DNA from: a virus
IMG/VR virus record: IMGVR_UViG_3300032753_000025
Coordinates: 1-62,160 of that record
DNA: 62,160 nucleotides
Reading direction: 5' to 3' (one strand)
Positions 21,159-28,981 of this stretch are shown piece by piece; within the stretch, counting starts at the first letter, position 1, and each line of letters begins with the position of its first letter. The notes below the pieces were generated by a model. The model did no database searches and was not told the origin of the DNA. It saw nothing but the letters and a program-made list of their open reading frames with translations. Position numbers and translations under genes: made by a program.

Positions 21159-21548
21159 ATGCATCACAAGGAAGCATTACTCACTGCCGCAAAAATCGTT
21201 GACGACAGATCAAAGCAATACGGATCACCTGACGCATGCTTTGAAATCATTGCGCGCATTGCAACGGCGACAATGGGTGAGGAATACACGCCTTACGATA
21301 TTGCAATGATCTTGCATTGCGTGAAGCTTGGCCGCATGCAGGAGAAGCGTGCGTATGAAGATAATTACGTTGACGCTATGAACTATTTGGCGTTTGCCGG
21401 TCAGTTTGCTGCCGGTCACGTCGCGTCAGAGATAGGCATGAAGGGCGTTGGGCTTCCGGGCAATACGCTTTCTTTTACGAAGAAAACAAAAAACGTCCCG
21501 GTAGACTTGGATGCTTTGTCCGATGAAATACTTGGCCCCGCCGAGTAA
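21159..21548 (+). CDS. DUF6378-like phage protein
   Basis: A 129-residue protein with the pattern DRSKQYGSPDACFEIIARI ... YTPYDIAMILHCVKLGRMQE ... DNYVDAMNYLAFA, which I recognise from a widespread phage family (DUF6378-type) of unknown function. The acidic and histidine residues in helices recall nucleotide-processing folds, but no activity is established. The ATG follows GGAGATAGAT. Confidence 0.78.
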   Translation: MHHKEALLTAAKIVDDRSKQYGSPDACFEIIARIATATMGEEYTPYDIAMILHCVKLGRMQEKRAYEDNYVDAMNYLAFAGQFAAGHVASEIGMKGVGLPGNTLSFTKKTKNVPVDLDALSDEILGPAE

Positions 21549-21555
21549 TAACAAT

Positions 21556-21579
21556 GGCCGCACACGTTGCGGCCTTTTT
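21556..21579 (+). terminator. Rho-independent terminator after the DUF6378-like gene
   Basis: Perfect 7-bp stem GGCCGCA/TGCGGCC (21556-21562 and 21568-21574), loop CACGT, followed by TTTTTC. It lies just after the gene stop. An upstream in-frame ATG of the next gene (21554) falls at this hairpin and is therefore not a start. Confidence 0.78.
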
Positions 21580-21595
21580 CACTGCAGGAGATAAT

Positions 21596-21793
21596 ATGTC
21601 TGACGATCCATACGCCGACGGCTACGCTGCCGGCACAAAAGCAGAATGGTCTAAGTGCGTTCAGGTTTGTGAAGCTTGGCAATCACAGACCTATATTCAG
21701 TCGAATTACGGTAATTATGGCGACTATGACCTGAAGGTCATTTTAAAGGTGGTTGGTCTTATCAAGCAGGACATTGAGAAGACAATACTTTAA
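21596..21793 (+). CDS. Small hypothetical protein
   Basis: A 65-residue protein (DPYADGYAAGTKAEWSKCVQV) of unknown function. It starts at the ATG at 21596 after GCAGGAGATAAT; the longer frame from 21554 would begin in a terminator. Similar short proteins with a DGYAAG motif occur in phages. Confidence 0.7.
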   Translation: MSDDPYADGYAAGTKAEWSKCVQVCEAWQSQTYIQSNYGNYGDYDLKVILKVVGLIKQDIEKTIL

Positions 21794-21803
21794 TGGAGGC
21801 TGC

Positions 21804-21989
21804 ATGCGCTCAATACTTTTGAGAGCTGACAAAATAGCATTCACTCTGGTAATATCGACCCTAATTATATTGCCAGTAATTGGATGCAGTGTAGACACAA
21901 ATGGGTATGAGTATAAGTCAAATGGTGTATACCGACCAGTGAAGTGCGAACCTACTTCGCCAATTGTAATAAAGTGTTACTCCAAATAG
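21804..21989 (+). CDS. Small lipoprotein
   Basis: A 61-residue protein with a basic start, a hydrophobic signal (FTLVISTLIILPVIGC) and a lipobox VIGC, so it should be lipid-modified at C29. The mature part is only about 33 residues with two further cysteines. It lies in the early/middle region, away from the lysis cassette, so a superinfection-exclusion or surface-masking role is more likely than a spanin; this is an inference. It starts after GGAGGCTGC, a strong ribosome site. Confidence 0.72.
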   Translation: MRSILLRADKIAFTLVISTLIILPVIGCSVDTNGYEYKSNGVYRPVKCEPTSPIVIKCYSK

Positions 21990-21998
21990 GAACGGAAA

Positions 21999-22301
21999 AT
22001 GAGCTGGCCAGGTAGAGACATTGTTAAGCGTCTTAACGAATTGGCCAAGAGAGAGAGTAAGCTTTACCGCGTTATGTGCGGGCCTGTAATGATTGAGGCC
22101 GCGGAAGAAATTGTGCGGCTTCGCGAAGAAGTAAAAATATTAAGTGAAAGAATAACGCACGACGCAATTGGCTACGAGGCTGAGTGCGACAGACTGCAGA
22201 ATGAAATTGCGCGCGTAAATAACACGATATTTAAAATTAGCCATTACGCCGCTGACTTTGAGGAAGTTTTAGATATTATTAGAGCAGAGGCAAAGAGGTA
22301 A
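21999..22301 (+). CDS. Coiled-coil protein
   Basis: A 100-residue helical protein (EAAEEIVRLREEVKILSERI, ECDRLQNEIARVNNTIF). The opening GRDIVKRLNELAK and the AAEEIVRLREE stretch recall the tandem paralogues at 16760-18267, suggesting a distant relative on the other strand. It faces the minus-strand gene at 22302, with the two stops adjacent. Confidence 0.68.
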   Translation: MSWPGRDIVKRLNELAKRESKLYRVMCGPVMIEAAEEIVRLREEVKILSERITHDAIGYEAECDRLQNEIARVNNTIFKISHYAADFEEVLDIIRAEAKR

Positions 22302-22547
22302 TTACTTATCTATCTTGCCGCCTGGTATTGACGTTATCTCGTCTGCCGTTGGTATTGTCTTGAACGAGCGACGAACGGCCTTCAGCATCATGACTGCTTC
22401 CTTCTGCGCTTCGTCGTGCTTGATGTGATCCACCAAGGCAATAAGCTTTGTGAAGGAAATTACTCTTGCCGCGACTGCGTCTAGCGGAAATTCATCCACG
22501 TCTGACGTGTCGATCTCTGGGATATCGTCGTCGTCATATTCGCTCAT
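22302..22547 (-). CDS. Small acidic protein
   Basis: An 81-residue protein with a very acidic start (SEYDDDDIPEIDTSDVDEFP) and a helical second half. The ATG follows AAGGGGCAAGTC. Acidic N-termini of this sort can mimic DNA, but nothing further supports that. It is the last gene of a short leftward unit with the phosphoesterase. Confidence 0.65.
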   Translation of the reverse strand: MSEYDDDDIPEIDTSDVDEFPLDAVAARVISFTKLIALVDHIKHDEAQKEAVMMLKAVRRSFKTIPTADEITSIPGGKIDK

Positions 22548-22573
22548 GACTTGCCCCTTAAAACGGACGCTTC

Positions 22574-23890
22574 TTACGCCCTTCCCTTATATATACTTCC
22601 CTCATCCGGGGTCCCGACGACAAGTTTCCAGCGGCGAGCAACGCCGTGATCAGGATGAACGGAAATAAGCCACTGACAAGCAGGATGACTACGCATACGG
22701 CCAGAGCGAGAGTATTCAGAAGGGCCTGATAAACACCCATTGGCAAACCCCTGTTCTAGTTCCACAGGAGTGTGGAAGTGACCAACCATCACCCAGTCTA
22801 CCACAACTTGCTCAGATGCATAATCTTGTATGATACGCTGCATGCCCCTGGCGATCGTGGCGGAGGGGCCAATCATGCCCATGCCGCCCCGGCTGCCTAT
22901 TCTGTCGCCATGCGTGAAGAGAAAATTCCAGCCTGCTATATTGATTAATGCGTCGCCAGATATGGGAGCGGAGAAAGATATCCGCTTTGTTTGTCTTCCA
23001 GTAAACCAGCTCTCGACAAGCCAAGCGACCAAAGTATCATATGAGTTGACAACAAATCCTTTGGCTTCCGGTTTCTTAGTCGTTCGACCGTGATTTCCTG
23101 GGACGGAGACGACACGGATTTCACAGTCAAAGGAAGAGAGTAGAAGCTCCAGACCGGATATGAGATGCTGAGAAAGCTCACGCACAGCAGGAATAGCCAA
23201 AAGATCATTGGTTTTTGCCAGCTCTTCATGTATTTCCCCGGAGATTAAATCTCCGCAAAGTATAACGTATATGATGGCAGGAGGAGGGCCGGACCAATGA
23301 ACCGTGCCCATTTTGACGACGCTTTGAAATAGCCTCTGCAAGCGCTTTCCGCATATTTCTTTGCTGTAGGAGTTCCTGCCGCCCATTTGGTCTTTGTCGA
23401 TATACTCGCCCATGTGGACGTCGGATATCTGAAGAATAAGCGCCTCTTTTCTGACGCGTCCCGCCGTGTCCTTGGATGGCTTCCAGGGCTGAGGGTATAG
23501 TGGAGTAGCGGTAAGATTAAATACGCCCTCCCTGAGGGCCTCTGCGCTAATTGTAGTGCGCTCTGCGGCGGCTGCCCTGGCTTCAGCGCTGGCAAGCTTA
23601 TCCTTTAAGCGGCGGACCGTTAAGTGCTCCGCAGACTTCTCCTCTCCAGAAGAAGCAGGATCCTTGTAAAGAGACCAGTCTGGCTCAAGGCCGTATTCTG
23701 TTTCGGCGATTGCCAGTCTTCGGTGAACCGTTTGCGCGTGGACGCCCATCTTCTTCGCGGCAGTCGATATCGCCGTCCGCTCGTGGCTATTTGTTGGAAT
23801 GCCTTGTGGCTTGCAGCCTTCCTGCAGAAGGCTTTCTATTAATTTAATTAATTTTTTTAGGTCATCTTTTGAGGGGATTTCTCGCGCCAC
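22574..23890 (-). CDS. Metallophosphoesterase with N-terminal HTH region
   Basis: A 438-residue protein. Residues about 38-65 look like a helix-turn-helix (AISTAAKKMGVHAQTVHRRL). The calcineurin-like core follows: LQISDVHMGEY (D157, H159), CGDLISGEIHEEL (D213), VPGNHGR (N266, H267), FTHGDR and VGHFHTPVEL. This is a complete dinuclear metal site. Phage proteins of this shape may be nucleases or phosphatases acting on nucleic acids; the exact substrate is unknown. An out-of-frame hydrophobic frame in its 3' end is probably a shadow. Confidence 0.88.
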   Translation of the reverse strand: MAREIPSKDDLKKLIKLIESLLQEGCKPQGIPTNSHERTAISTAAKKMGVHAQTVHRRLAIAETEYGLEPDWSLYKDPASSGEEKSAEHLTVRRLKDKLASAEARAAAAERTTISAEALREGVFNLTATPLYPQPWKPSKDTAGRVRKEALILQISDVHMGEYIDKDQMGGRNSYSKEICGKRLQRLFQSVVKMGTVHWSGPPPAIIYVILCGDLISGEIHEELAKTNDLLAIPAVRELSQHLISGLELLLSSFDCEIRVVSVPGNHGRTTKKPEAKGFVVNSYDTLVAWLVESWFTGRQTKRISFSAPISGDALINIAGWNFLFTHGDRIGSRGGMGMIGPSATIARGMQRIIQDYASEQVVVDWVMVGHFHTPVELEQGFANGCLSGPSEYSRSGRMRSHPACQWLISVHPDHGVARRWKLVVGTPDEGSIYKGRA

Positions 23891-24016
23891 TGTATTGACC
23901 TTTGGTTAAGTCTTACTAATGTTTGATTTGCGCATGAGGGGACGTCACAGAATTGTCAATAACGTCAATATGTTGCGCATCATACGTTAGAAATAGATAT
24001 ATAGCAAGGTGATGAA

Positions 24017-24505
24017 ATGATCGACGACGCAGCTAAAAATAAAATTATAGAAATGTGGAACGCCGGCAGTAGCGGCAGTGAAATAGCCACCGCCCTTAAC
24101 TTAACCAGGAACGCAATTCTTGGATTTATTCACAGACAAAGACGGAGCGGCGTTTTTGTGGAGGAAAGAACGTCTGGAAGAAATAACGAAAAAGAAAAGG
24201 CAGAGAAGAAAAAGGTTAAGATTGAAAAGAAAATAGAAGTAAAGCCAAAGATAAGAATGGAGATGCCAAGAGTAGATATAACAAGTGCCTTTGACATAAA
24301 CGAATACTTTAGCAAACCAATTACAGGCGTGTCACTGCTTGATCTGAGTTATTACTCATGCCGATTTATTGTAACAACAGAAAACGACAAGCCGCCAGTG
24401 TATTGTGGGGAGCGTGTTGACCGCGGTTCTTACTGCAAGCCTCACGCCGATCGTTGCTACATACCTGCCAGGGTTAAATTGGAGAAACTACTCGATCGCA
24501 GATAA
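24017..24505 (+). CDS. gcrA: GcrA-like cell-cycle regulator
   Basis: A 162-residue protein. The N-terminus (IIEMWNAGSSGSEIATALNLTRNAILGFIHRQR) is the helix-turn-helix that defines GcrA, and the C-terminus has the matching end pattern (SYYSCRF...YCGERVDRGSYCKPHADRCY). A lysine/glutamate-rich linker joins them. GcrA in Caulobacter and relatives binds sigma-70 RNA polymerase and activates genes with methylated GANTC sites. A phage copy could redirect host transcription or serve late phage promoters. It stands alone on the plus strand between two leftward blocks. Confidence 0.88.
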   Translation: MIDDAAKNKIIEMWNAGSSGSEIATALNLTRNAILGFIHRQRRSGVFVEERTSGRNNEKEKAEKKKVKIEKKIEVKPKIRMEMPRVDITSAFDINEYFSKPITGVSLLDLSYYSCRFIVTTENDKPPVYCGERVDRGSYCKPHADRCYIPARVKLEKLLDRR

Positions 24506-24598
24506 TACGCCGTGAAACACGGCGCTTAAGCATCTGACAGTAAAAATCACAATGAGCAACGCGACAAAGGCCCGGAGAAGCATGTAGATCTTATTCAT
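24488..24598 (-). CDS. Membrane micro-protein at the end of the late operon
   Basis: A 36-residue protein with one hydrophobic helix (LLRAFVALLIVIFTV) after a short basic start. The ATG follows CCCGGAGGAC, an excellent ribosome site, just after the glycine-rich fibre gene. Its last codons overlap the 3' end of the GcrA gene on the other strand. As the final late gene it could be a second holin or a membrane accessory; unproven. Confidence 0.62.
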   Translation of the reverse strand: MNKIYMLLRAFVALLIVIFTVRCLSAVFHGVLSAIE

Positions 24599-24614
24599 GT
24601 CCTCCGGGTGCATA

Positions 24615-25415
24615 TTAGTTCCAGGATATTGTTATTGACCCGTCGCCGCCCTTGTCGCCACCGCCTCCATAATAACTACCGTCGTTATAGCATTGAAATA
24701 AATAATTTATATTCCTACCAACTCCTTGCCCCCCAGTTGAGCCGCCGCCGCCAACTGAATAGTTAATAACAGTTCCTACTGCTAAGCCACTGCCCCCAAG
24801 CAAAGGATTTGATAATGTTGCCGTAATTAATTGCCCAGCGCCACCGCTACCGCCATGAGATCCGCCACCAGTGCCTCCACCGCCATAAGAACCTCCATTT
24901 TTACCGTTATAGTTAGGGCTCCCTGTTGATCCAGCAGAGGAACATTTGACGGCTCCGCACCCACCACCACCACCACCACCGGCATTTGCTACATAACCAG
25001 ACCACCCAGAAGCAGTAAGGCTTGATTTCGTTCCATCTCCGCCGGAACCGCCGTTATCTCCTTGACAATAATTAGTATTAGCGGTTCCGCCACCACCTCC
25101 TCCGCCACCACCACCACCAGCCAATACGCTGAATGTGATTGTGTTGTAGGGAGGAATAGTAAATGTGCCAGAACCTGGCGTATACATTATTGATCCTGAC
25201 GGTATTTTTCTTGAGTTATAAAAAGAATAACCAGTTCCGCTAGGTATAGAAATACTGTTTGGCGCAAATGGAAATGCACTTGTCGTCGTGCCTGCGTCAT
25301 TTGTGTAAAGCTTGTTGCGATAGTCCCCAAGATTTGCGCCATACCCAAATTCATTGTTGATAGAATTGGATGCAGAGCCACCTAATGATAATGGGCCGCT
25401 CGCGGGCAGTGTCAT
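24615..25415 (-). CDS. Glycine-rich receptor-binding protein (polyglycine-type)
   Basis: A 266-residue virion protein. The N-terminal 100 residues are Ser/Asn/Pro-rich; the rest is dominated by glycine runs (an 11-Gly stretch, and GGGGTGGGSHGGSGGAG). Such sequences form polyglycine-II sheets in the tip adhesins of some T-even-like phages (gp38 type), with variable loops that bind the host. It follows an S74-protease fibre, as expected for a tail tip. Four cysteines in the loops are unusual. It overlaps the upstream fibre gene by ATGA. Confidence 0.78.
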   Translation of the reverse strand: MTLPASGPLSLGGSASNSINNEFGYGANLGDYRNKLYTNDAGTTTSAFPFAPNSISIPSGTGYSFYNSRKIPSGSIMYTPGSGTFTIPPYNTITFSVLAGGGGGGGGGGGTANTNYCQGDNGGSGGDGTKSSLTASGWSGYVANAGGGGGGGCGAVKCSSAGSTGSPNYNGKNGGSYGGGGTGGGSHGGSGGAGQLITATLSNPLLGGSGLAVGTVINYSVGGGGSTGGQGVGRNINYLFQCYNDGSYYGGGGDKGGDGSITISWN

Positions 25416-26254
25416 TGATTATCCTCCAGCTCCATAACGCGTTCTTCAAGATTTGCTACTTCGTCAGTTAACTCCTGTATTGCATTCACAAGAAGACCGA
25501 CGATGTTTCCGTATGCAATGTGAAGCATTCCCTTATCGTCGTGATGAACAACAGACGGAAGAACGCCCATCACTTCTTGCGCAATAAGACCAATGTTTGG
25601 CCTGCCTGTTTCCTTGCTTGTATATTTAACGCCGCGCATTTGATTAACGATCATCAAGGCGTCGTCTAATGTTTCAATATTGTCCTTTAGTCTCTCGTCA
25701 GAGTAGGCAGTCACATTTCCTGTGGCAGTAATATTTCCACTTGTCGTGACGTTGCCGCCTGTTACTTGCAGCTGACCTGAGCCAACATTTAATCCATTTG
25801 ACGGCAAGTTAAGATTGCCAATCATTGTGCCGCCCGCAATCGATAAACGATCGCTAAGCGCGTAAAATATATTTCCAGTGACGCTAACATTGCCAGTGCT
25901 GTAAACAAGTGTCGCGTAGCCGCGTGTTAATAGAACGCCAGTTCCGCTTACAGTTTTCACTGTTACAGTGTATCCAGCGCCAGTGTCTGTCGTGTTGTTT
26001 GTGAATATCCAAAATCCGCCAGTGTTGTTTGGAATATTAACATTAAGATTTGTAGTAATTGCTCCGCTAAGATCAACGCGTGCATTTTGCACATCAGAGG
26101 CGGACATCGTGTAATCTGAGCTAGTAAGAGATATCGGCAAGCCAGAACCAAGACATGCGTCTAGATATCCAAAATTAAGATTAAGAGGAATATCCCACGT
26201 TGGCGACGTCTGATTGTATGTAGGTTGATACAAGCCCTTATTCTGCGTAGTCAT
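25412..26254 (-). CDS. Tail fibre with S74 intramolecular chaperone
   Basis: A 280-residue protein ending in a Peptidase_S74 domain: AYSDERLKDNIETL (S185, D186, K190), then NIGLIAQEVMGVLPSVVHHD, YGNIVGLLVNAIQEL and a coiled-coil end. This domain helps trimeric fibres fold and then cuts itself off next to the serine. The body in front (residues 1-180) is a repetitive beta-structured shaft. It precedes the polyglycine protein, forming the distal receptor-binding pair. Confidence 0.88.
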   Translation of the reverse strand: MTTQNKGLYQPTYNQTSPTWDIPLNLNFGYLDACLGSGLPISLTSSDYTMSASDVQNARVDLSGAITTNLNVNIPNNTGGFWIFTNNTTDTGAGYTVTVKTVSGTGVLLTRGYATLVYSTGNVSVTGNIFYALSDRLSIAGGTMIGNLNLPSNGLNVGSGQLQVTGGNVTTSGNITATGNVTAYSDERLKDNIETLDDALMIVNQMRGVKYTSKETGRPNIGLIAQEVMGVLPSVVHHDDKGMLHIAYGNIVGLLVNAIQELTDEVANLEERVMELEDNQ

Positions 26255-26263
26255 TGTCTATCC

Positions 26264-28981
26264 TCAAATGTGTCTGTTTGCGACTTCAAGCGCCTTAACG
26301 ACGTGTTCGTCAGGCGCGTTTAATATCTGCTTTGTGCCGTCATTTATACGCTTTCTGGATCGATCAACAGCCTTCATGAGCATGTCGGCAGTCATCTCTC
26401 CCGGAATACGTCCGCCAGCTTTTCTCTGTAAGCGAGGGGGCTGCCCGGCTTGCTCAATAGCGGCGGGATAACCAACTTGCGGAATTGTCTTGCCTGTTTC
26501 TTCTGCCACCTTAGCAATTGCGCCAGACAAAGAAGAGAAAGCCTCAGGTGACGGCTTGCGCATTAGCTGAGCCATTAGCTTAGGGTCATGCATCGCCTCT
26601 TGCAGAAGCTTCATTGCGGCGTCTTTTGTCGTCCCATATAAAAATGAGTTCATGCCAGAAACAATTGGCGCAGTAAGACCTTTGCCGACGCCCAGGAAGC
26701 GGGCAGCGGCAGCGCCAAAGGGCGCACCGCTTGCCGCCGTAGAAACGCCCTCAGCTATGTGTCCAAGAAGAGCCGCGGCGGCCACGTCAGGTATTGCGCC
26801 AGTCGCCCTGCCGTAAAGGATCGACATAATGTTGTTGTTGGCAAGCTTGTCTAACGTCTTCGTGCTTGTCAGGTTGCCGTGAGGAAGCTGAGACACGACC
26901 TTTGACGAACGATGCAAGGCGTCAATATAATTTTGTAGGTCATGATCGCCCGCGGCAATGTCCTTTATCTTGTCTTTGTTTCTATCGAGAAAGTTAGACA
27001 AGCGCTTTGGATTATTGCTGTCGGCTTCGCGCTGGAATGCTTCAGTCAATTGGCGCTTCTGCGCTGCCTCGACGCTTTCACCCGCACGTTGCGCAATATT
27101 CTCTACCCTTCCCCGCAACCCAGGAATTTCGTCAATCACTGACGCCATTTTAGGATCAGAGATAAATTTCTGGACGTCTTTTGGCGTCACATTAAAGTTC
27201 GTGCCGTTCTTCGTTAACTTGCCAATAACCCAATTGGTTGTTGGCTCGTCAATGTTAACGCCAGGGAGCTCGCGGACCATGCGCAAGTTTTGCGCGGCAT
27301 TTGGCCCTGAAAACATTTTGTCAAAAACAGCTTCACCCGCGATACGTTCGCCACCGCCTTGCATATCAGCCACAAGTTCCGACAGGAATTTTGGACCAAA
27401 TGTATCGTGGTAATCTTTTGTCGCGGCGCGAGCCGTGTTCCACGCATTACGCTGAGCACCTGTCTTGTCACCAAAGAGAATATTCTTCTCGTTGTTGAGC
27501 ATTTCAGCAAGCTTTGCTGCCACTTCGTTATTCGCGTGCTGCGTAAAATAATCACCCTTCTCGCCAGCACTGCGCGCCGCAGAAAGGATTTGCGAGCGAA
27601 GATCCTGAAAGTGCAAGAGAGGAATGTTTTTACCTTCAGTCTGGCTAAGAGCCTCAACGACAGACATGGCGTCAGCGTCGAGAGCCTTGCGCTTTGATGG
27701 AGACATTGAATTGATGAAGTCGGCGAGCTCATTCATCGTTTTTGTTTTGTAGATCGCGGCAGACTGAAGTCCGGGATGCGCCCACGCGGTCTTCTCTGCT
27801 TCTGCTTTTTGCTTCTCCAGGGCGGACACAACATTTTTAACTTGTATTGCCGCGTCGCCTTGTGGGTTTAAGGACGGAGGAAGGCCGGCAGCAGTCTCCA
27901 TGTCGACTGGCTTAATGTGCGTTCCGACTTCACCAGGAACGCGAGGAGCCGCGGCAGTCGTTGCCTCAAGCGATCTGGCCTCTTGCGCCTTGCGTCGCGC
28001 AATATCTTCCTCACCTTCCTTGCGGCCCATGCCTTCCAGCCTGGTCTCAAGCGCCTTTGCCTCGCCACCGCCAAGGACTTGCGCAGTTGTTGGCTGCACT
28101 TCTTCGACGTAACGACCTGGCTGTCCTTGTAGCGTTAACTCAGTCTCTAAGCGCGACGCCGCTTTTTCAGGCTCAGCAAAAGCTTCCCGTGCGACTTGTC
28201 CCGCAATTTTACTAGCGCGCTCCGCAACAGCGGGGGCCGCCCGTGCCTCAAGAAGTTTAGAAATTCCTGCCGCGCCTGCGGCGCCAGGAAGCGCGCCAAG
28301 AAGGCGGGCAGGCATCTCATACTTTGTGCCATGCGTTAGTTCGCCTGCAATCCCTGAACCAAGGCCGCCCAGTGCGCCTGCGGCTAGTCTGGTGCCAATA
28401 CCTCCAGGTCCAGCCAAAGAGCCGCCAGTAAGCTCGCCTGTTGCTTCTGCGACACGTCCCGGAAGTGTTTGTGGGTGATATTCAGGCATGCCGGCGCGAA
28501 TTGCTGCTTGCTGCATGCCGTGAGCTGTCGGGACTGGAAGGCCACCGATCGTTGTTACTTCACCGGCGAGCTCGCGCTCAGACGGCTTGTAGAACTCCTG
28601 GCCAAGTTTCTTGCCGGCTTCCATAAACTGCTCGGCAGTTTGCGGCTGGCCTGCTTTTGTTGGCGGTATAAGGCCAAGAGCCTCAGCGCCCTCAGCTAGT
28701 TTGCGCGTGCCATACTCGCCGGCAATATCATACAGCTGAGCCAAAGACCCAGGCATTCCGGGGATGCCGACTGCGCCCTTGGCGGCCCCAGATACAAACC
28801 CTTTGCCAATGTCTTCACCAAATCCTGGTGGCGTTGGCTTACGCGCCGATGGCGGGTTGAACTTAAATTCAGGCGTAGAGGTCGCGCTTCTTTCTGCCTC
28901 AACAAATGCAGGGGTTGGGGCTTCCTTTCTCCGCAAGCTTGGCGGAGAAAAGACAAAATCCTTCTTCTCTTCCTCTGCCAT
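26264..28981 (-). CDS. Large virion protein, probable ejection protein
   Basis: A 905-residue protein. The N-terminus is polar and proline-rich with a repeat-like FxFxPPS motif (FVFSPPSLRR, FKFNPPSARK); then come Gly/Ala-rich hydrophobic stretches, long helical regions (residues about 370-650) and, near 760-800, another hydrophobic segment. The end carries RKAGGRIPGEM followed by a helical tail. Size, Ala-rich helices and place between tail hub and fibre genes fit a podovirus internal protein that enters the host with the DNA. No enzyme motif is visible. Confidence 0.68.
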   Translation of the reverse strand: MAEEEKKDFVFSPPSLRRKEAPTPAFVEAERSATSTPEFKFNPPSARKPTPPGFGEDIGKGFVSGAAKGAVGIPGMPGSLAQLYDIAGEYGTRKLAEGAEALGLIPPTKAGQPQTAEQFMEAGKKLGQEFYKPSERELAGEVTTIGGLPVPTAHGMQQAAIRAGMPEYHPQTLPGRVAEATGELTGGSLAGPGGIGTRLAAGALGGLGSGIAGELTHGTKYEMPARLLGALPGAAGAAGISKLLEARAAPAVAERASKIAGQVAREAFAEPEKAASRLETELTLQGQPGRYVEEVQPTTAQVLGGGEAKALETRLEGMGRKEGEEDIARRKAQEARSLEATTAAAPRVPGEVGTHIKPVDMETAAGLPPSLNPQGDAAIQVKNVVSALEKQKAEAEKTAWAHPGLQSAAIYKTKTMNELADFINSMSPSKRKALDADAMSVVEALSQTEGKNIPLLHFQDLRSQILSAARSAGEKGDYFTQHANNEVAAKLAEMLNNEKNILFGDKTGAQRNAWNTARAATKDYHDTFGPKFLSELVADMQGGGERIAGEAVFDKMFSGPNAAQNLRMVRELPGVNIDEPTTNWVIGKLTKNGTNFNVTPKDVQKFISDPKMASVIDEIPGLRGRVENIAQRAGESVEAAQKRQLTEAFQREADSNNPKRLSNFLDRNKDKIKDIAAGDHDLQNYIDALHRSSKVVSQLPHGNLTSTKTLDKLANNNIMSILYGRATGAIPDVAAAALLGHIAEGVSTAASGAPFGAAAARFLGVGKGLTAPIVSGMNSFLYGTTKDAAMKLLQEAMHDPKLMAQLMRKPSPEAFSSLSGAIAKVAEETGKTIPQVGYPAAIEQAGQPPRLQRKAGGRIPGEMTADMLMKAVDRSRKRINDGTKQILNAPDEHVVKALEVANRHI

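Noticed and set aside
22558-22746. A 62-codon hydrophobic frame inside the 3' end of the phosphoesterase gene
   Set aside because: It has a membrane-like sequence but overlaps a conserved part of the phosphoesterase and has no good ribosome site, so it is more likely a shadow frame.
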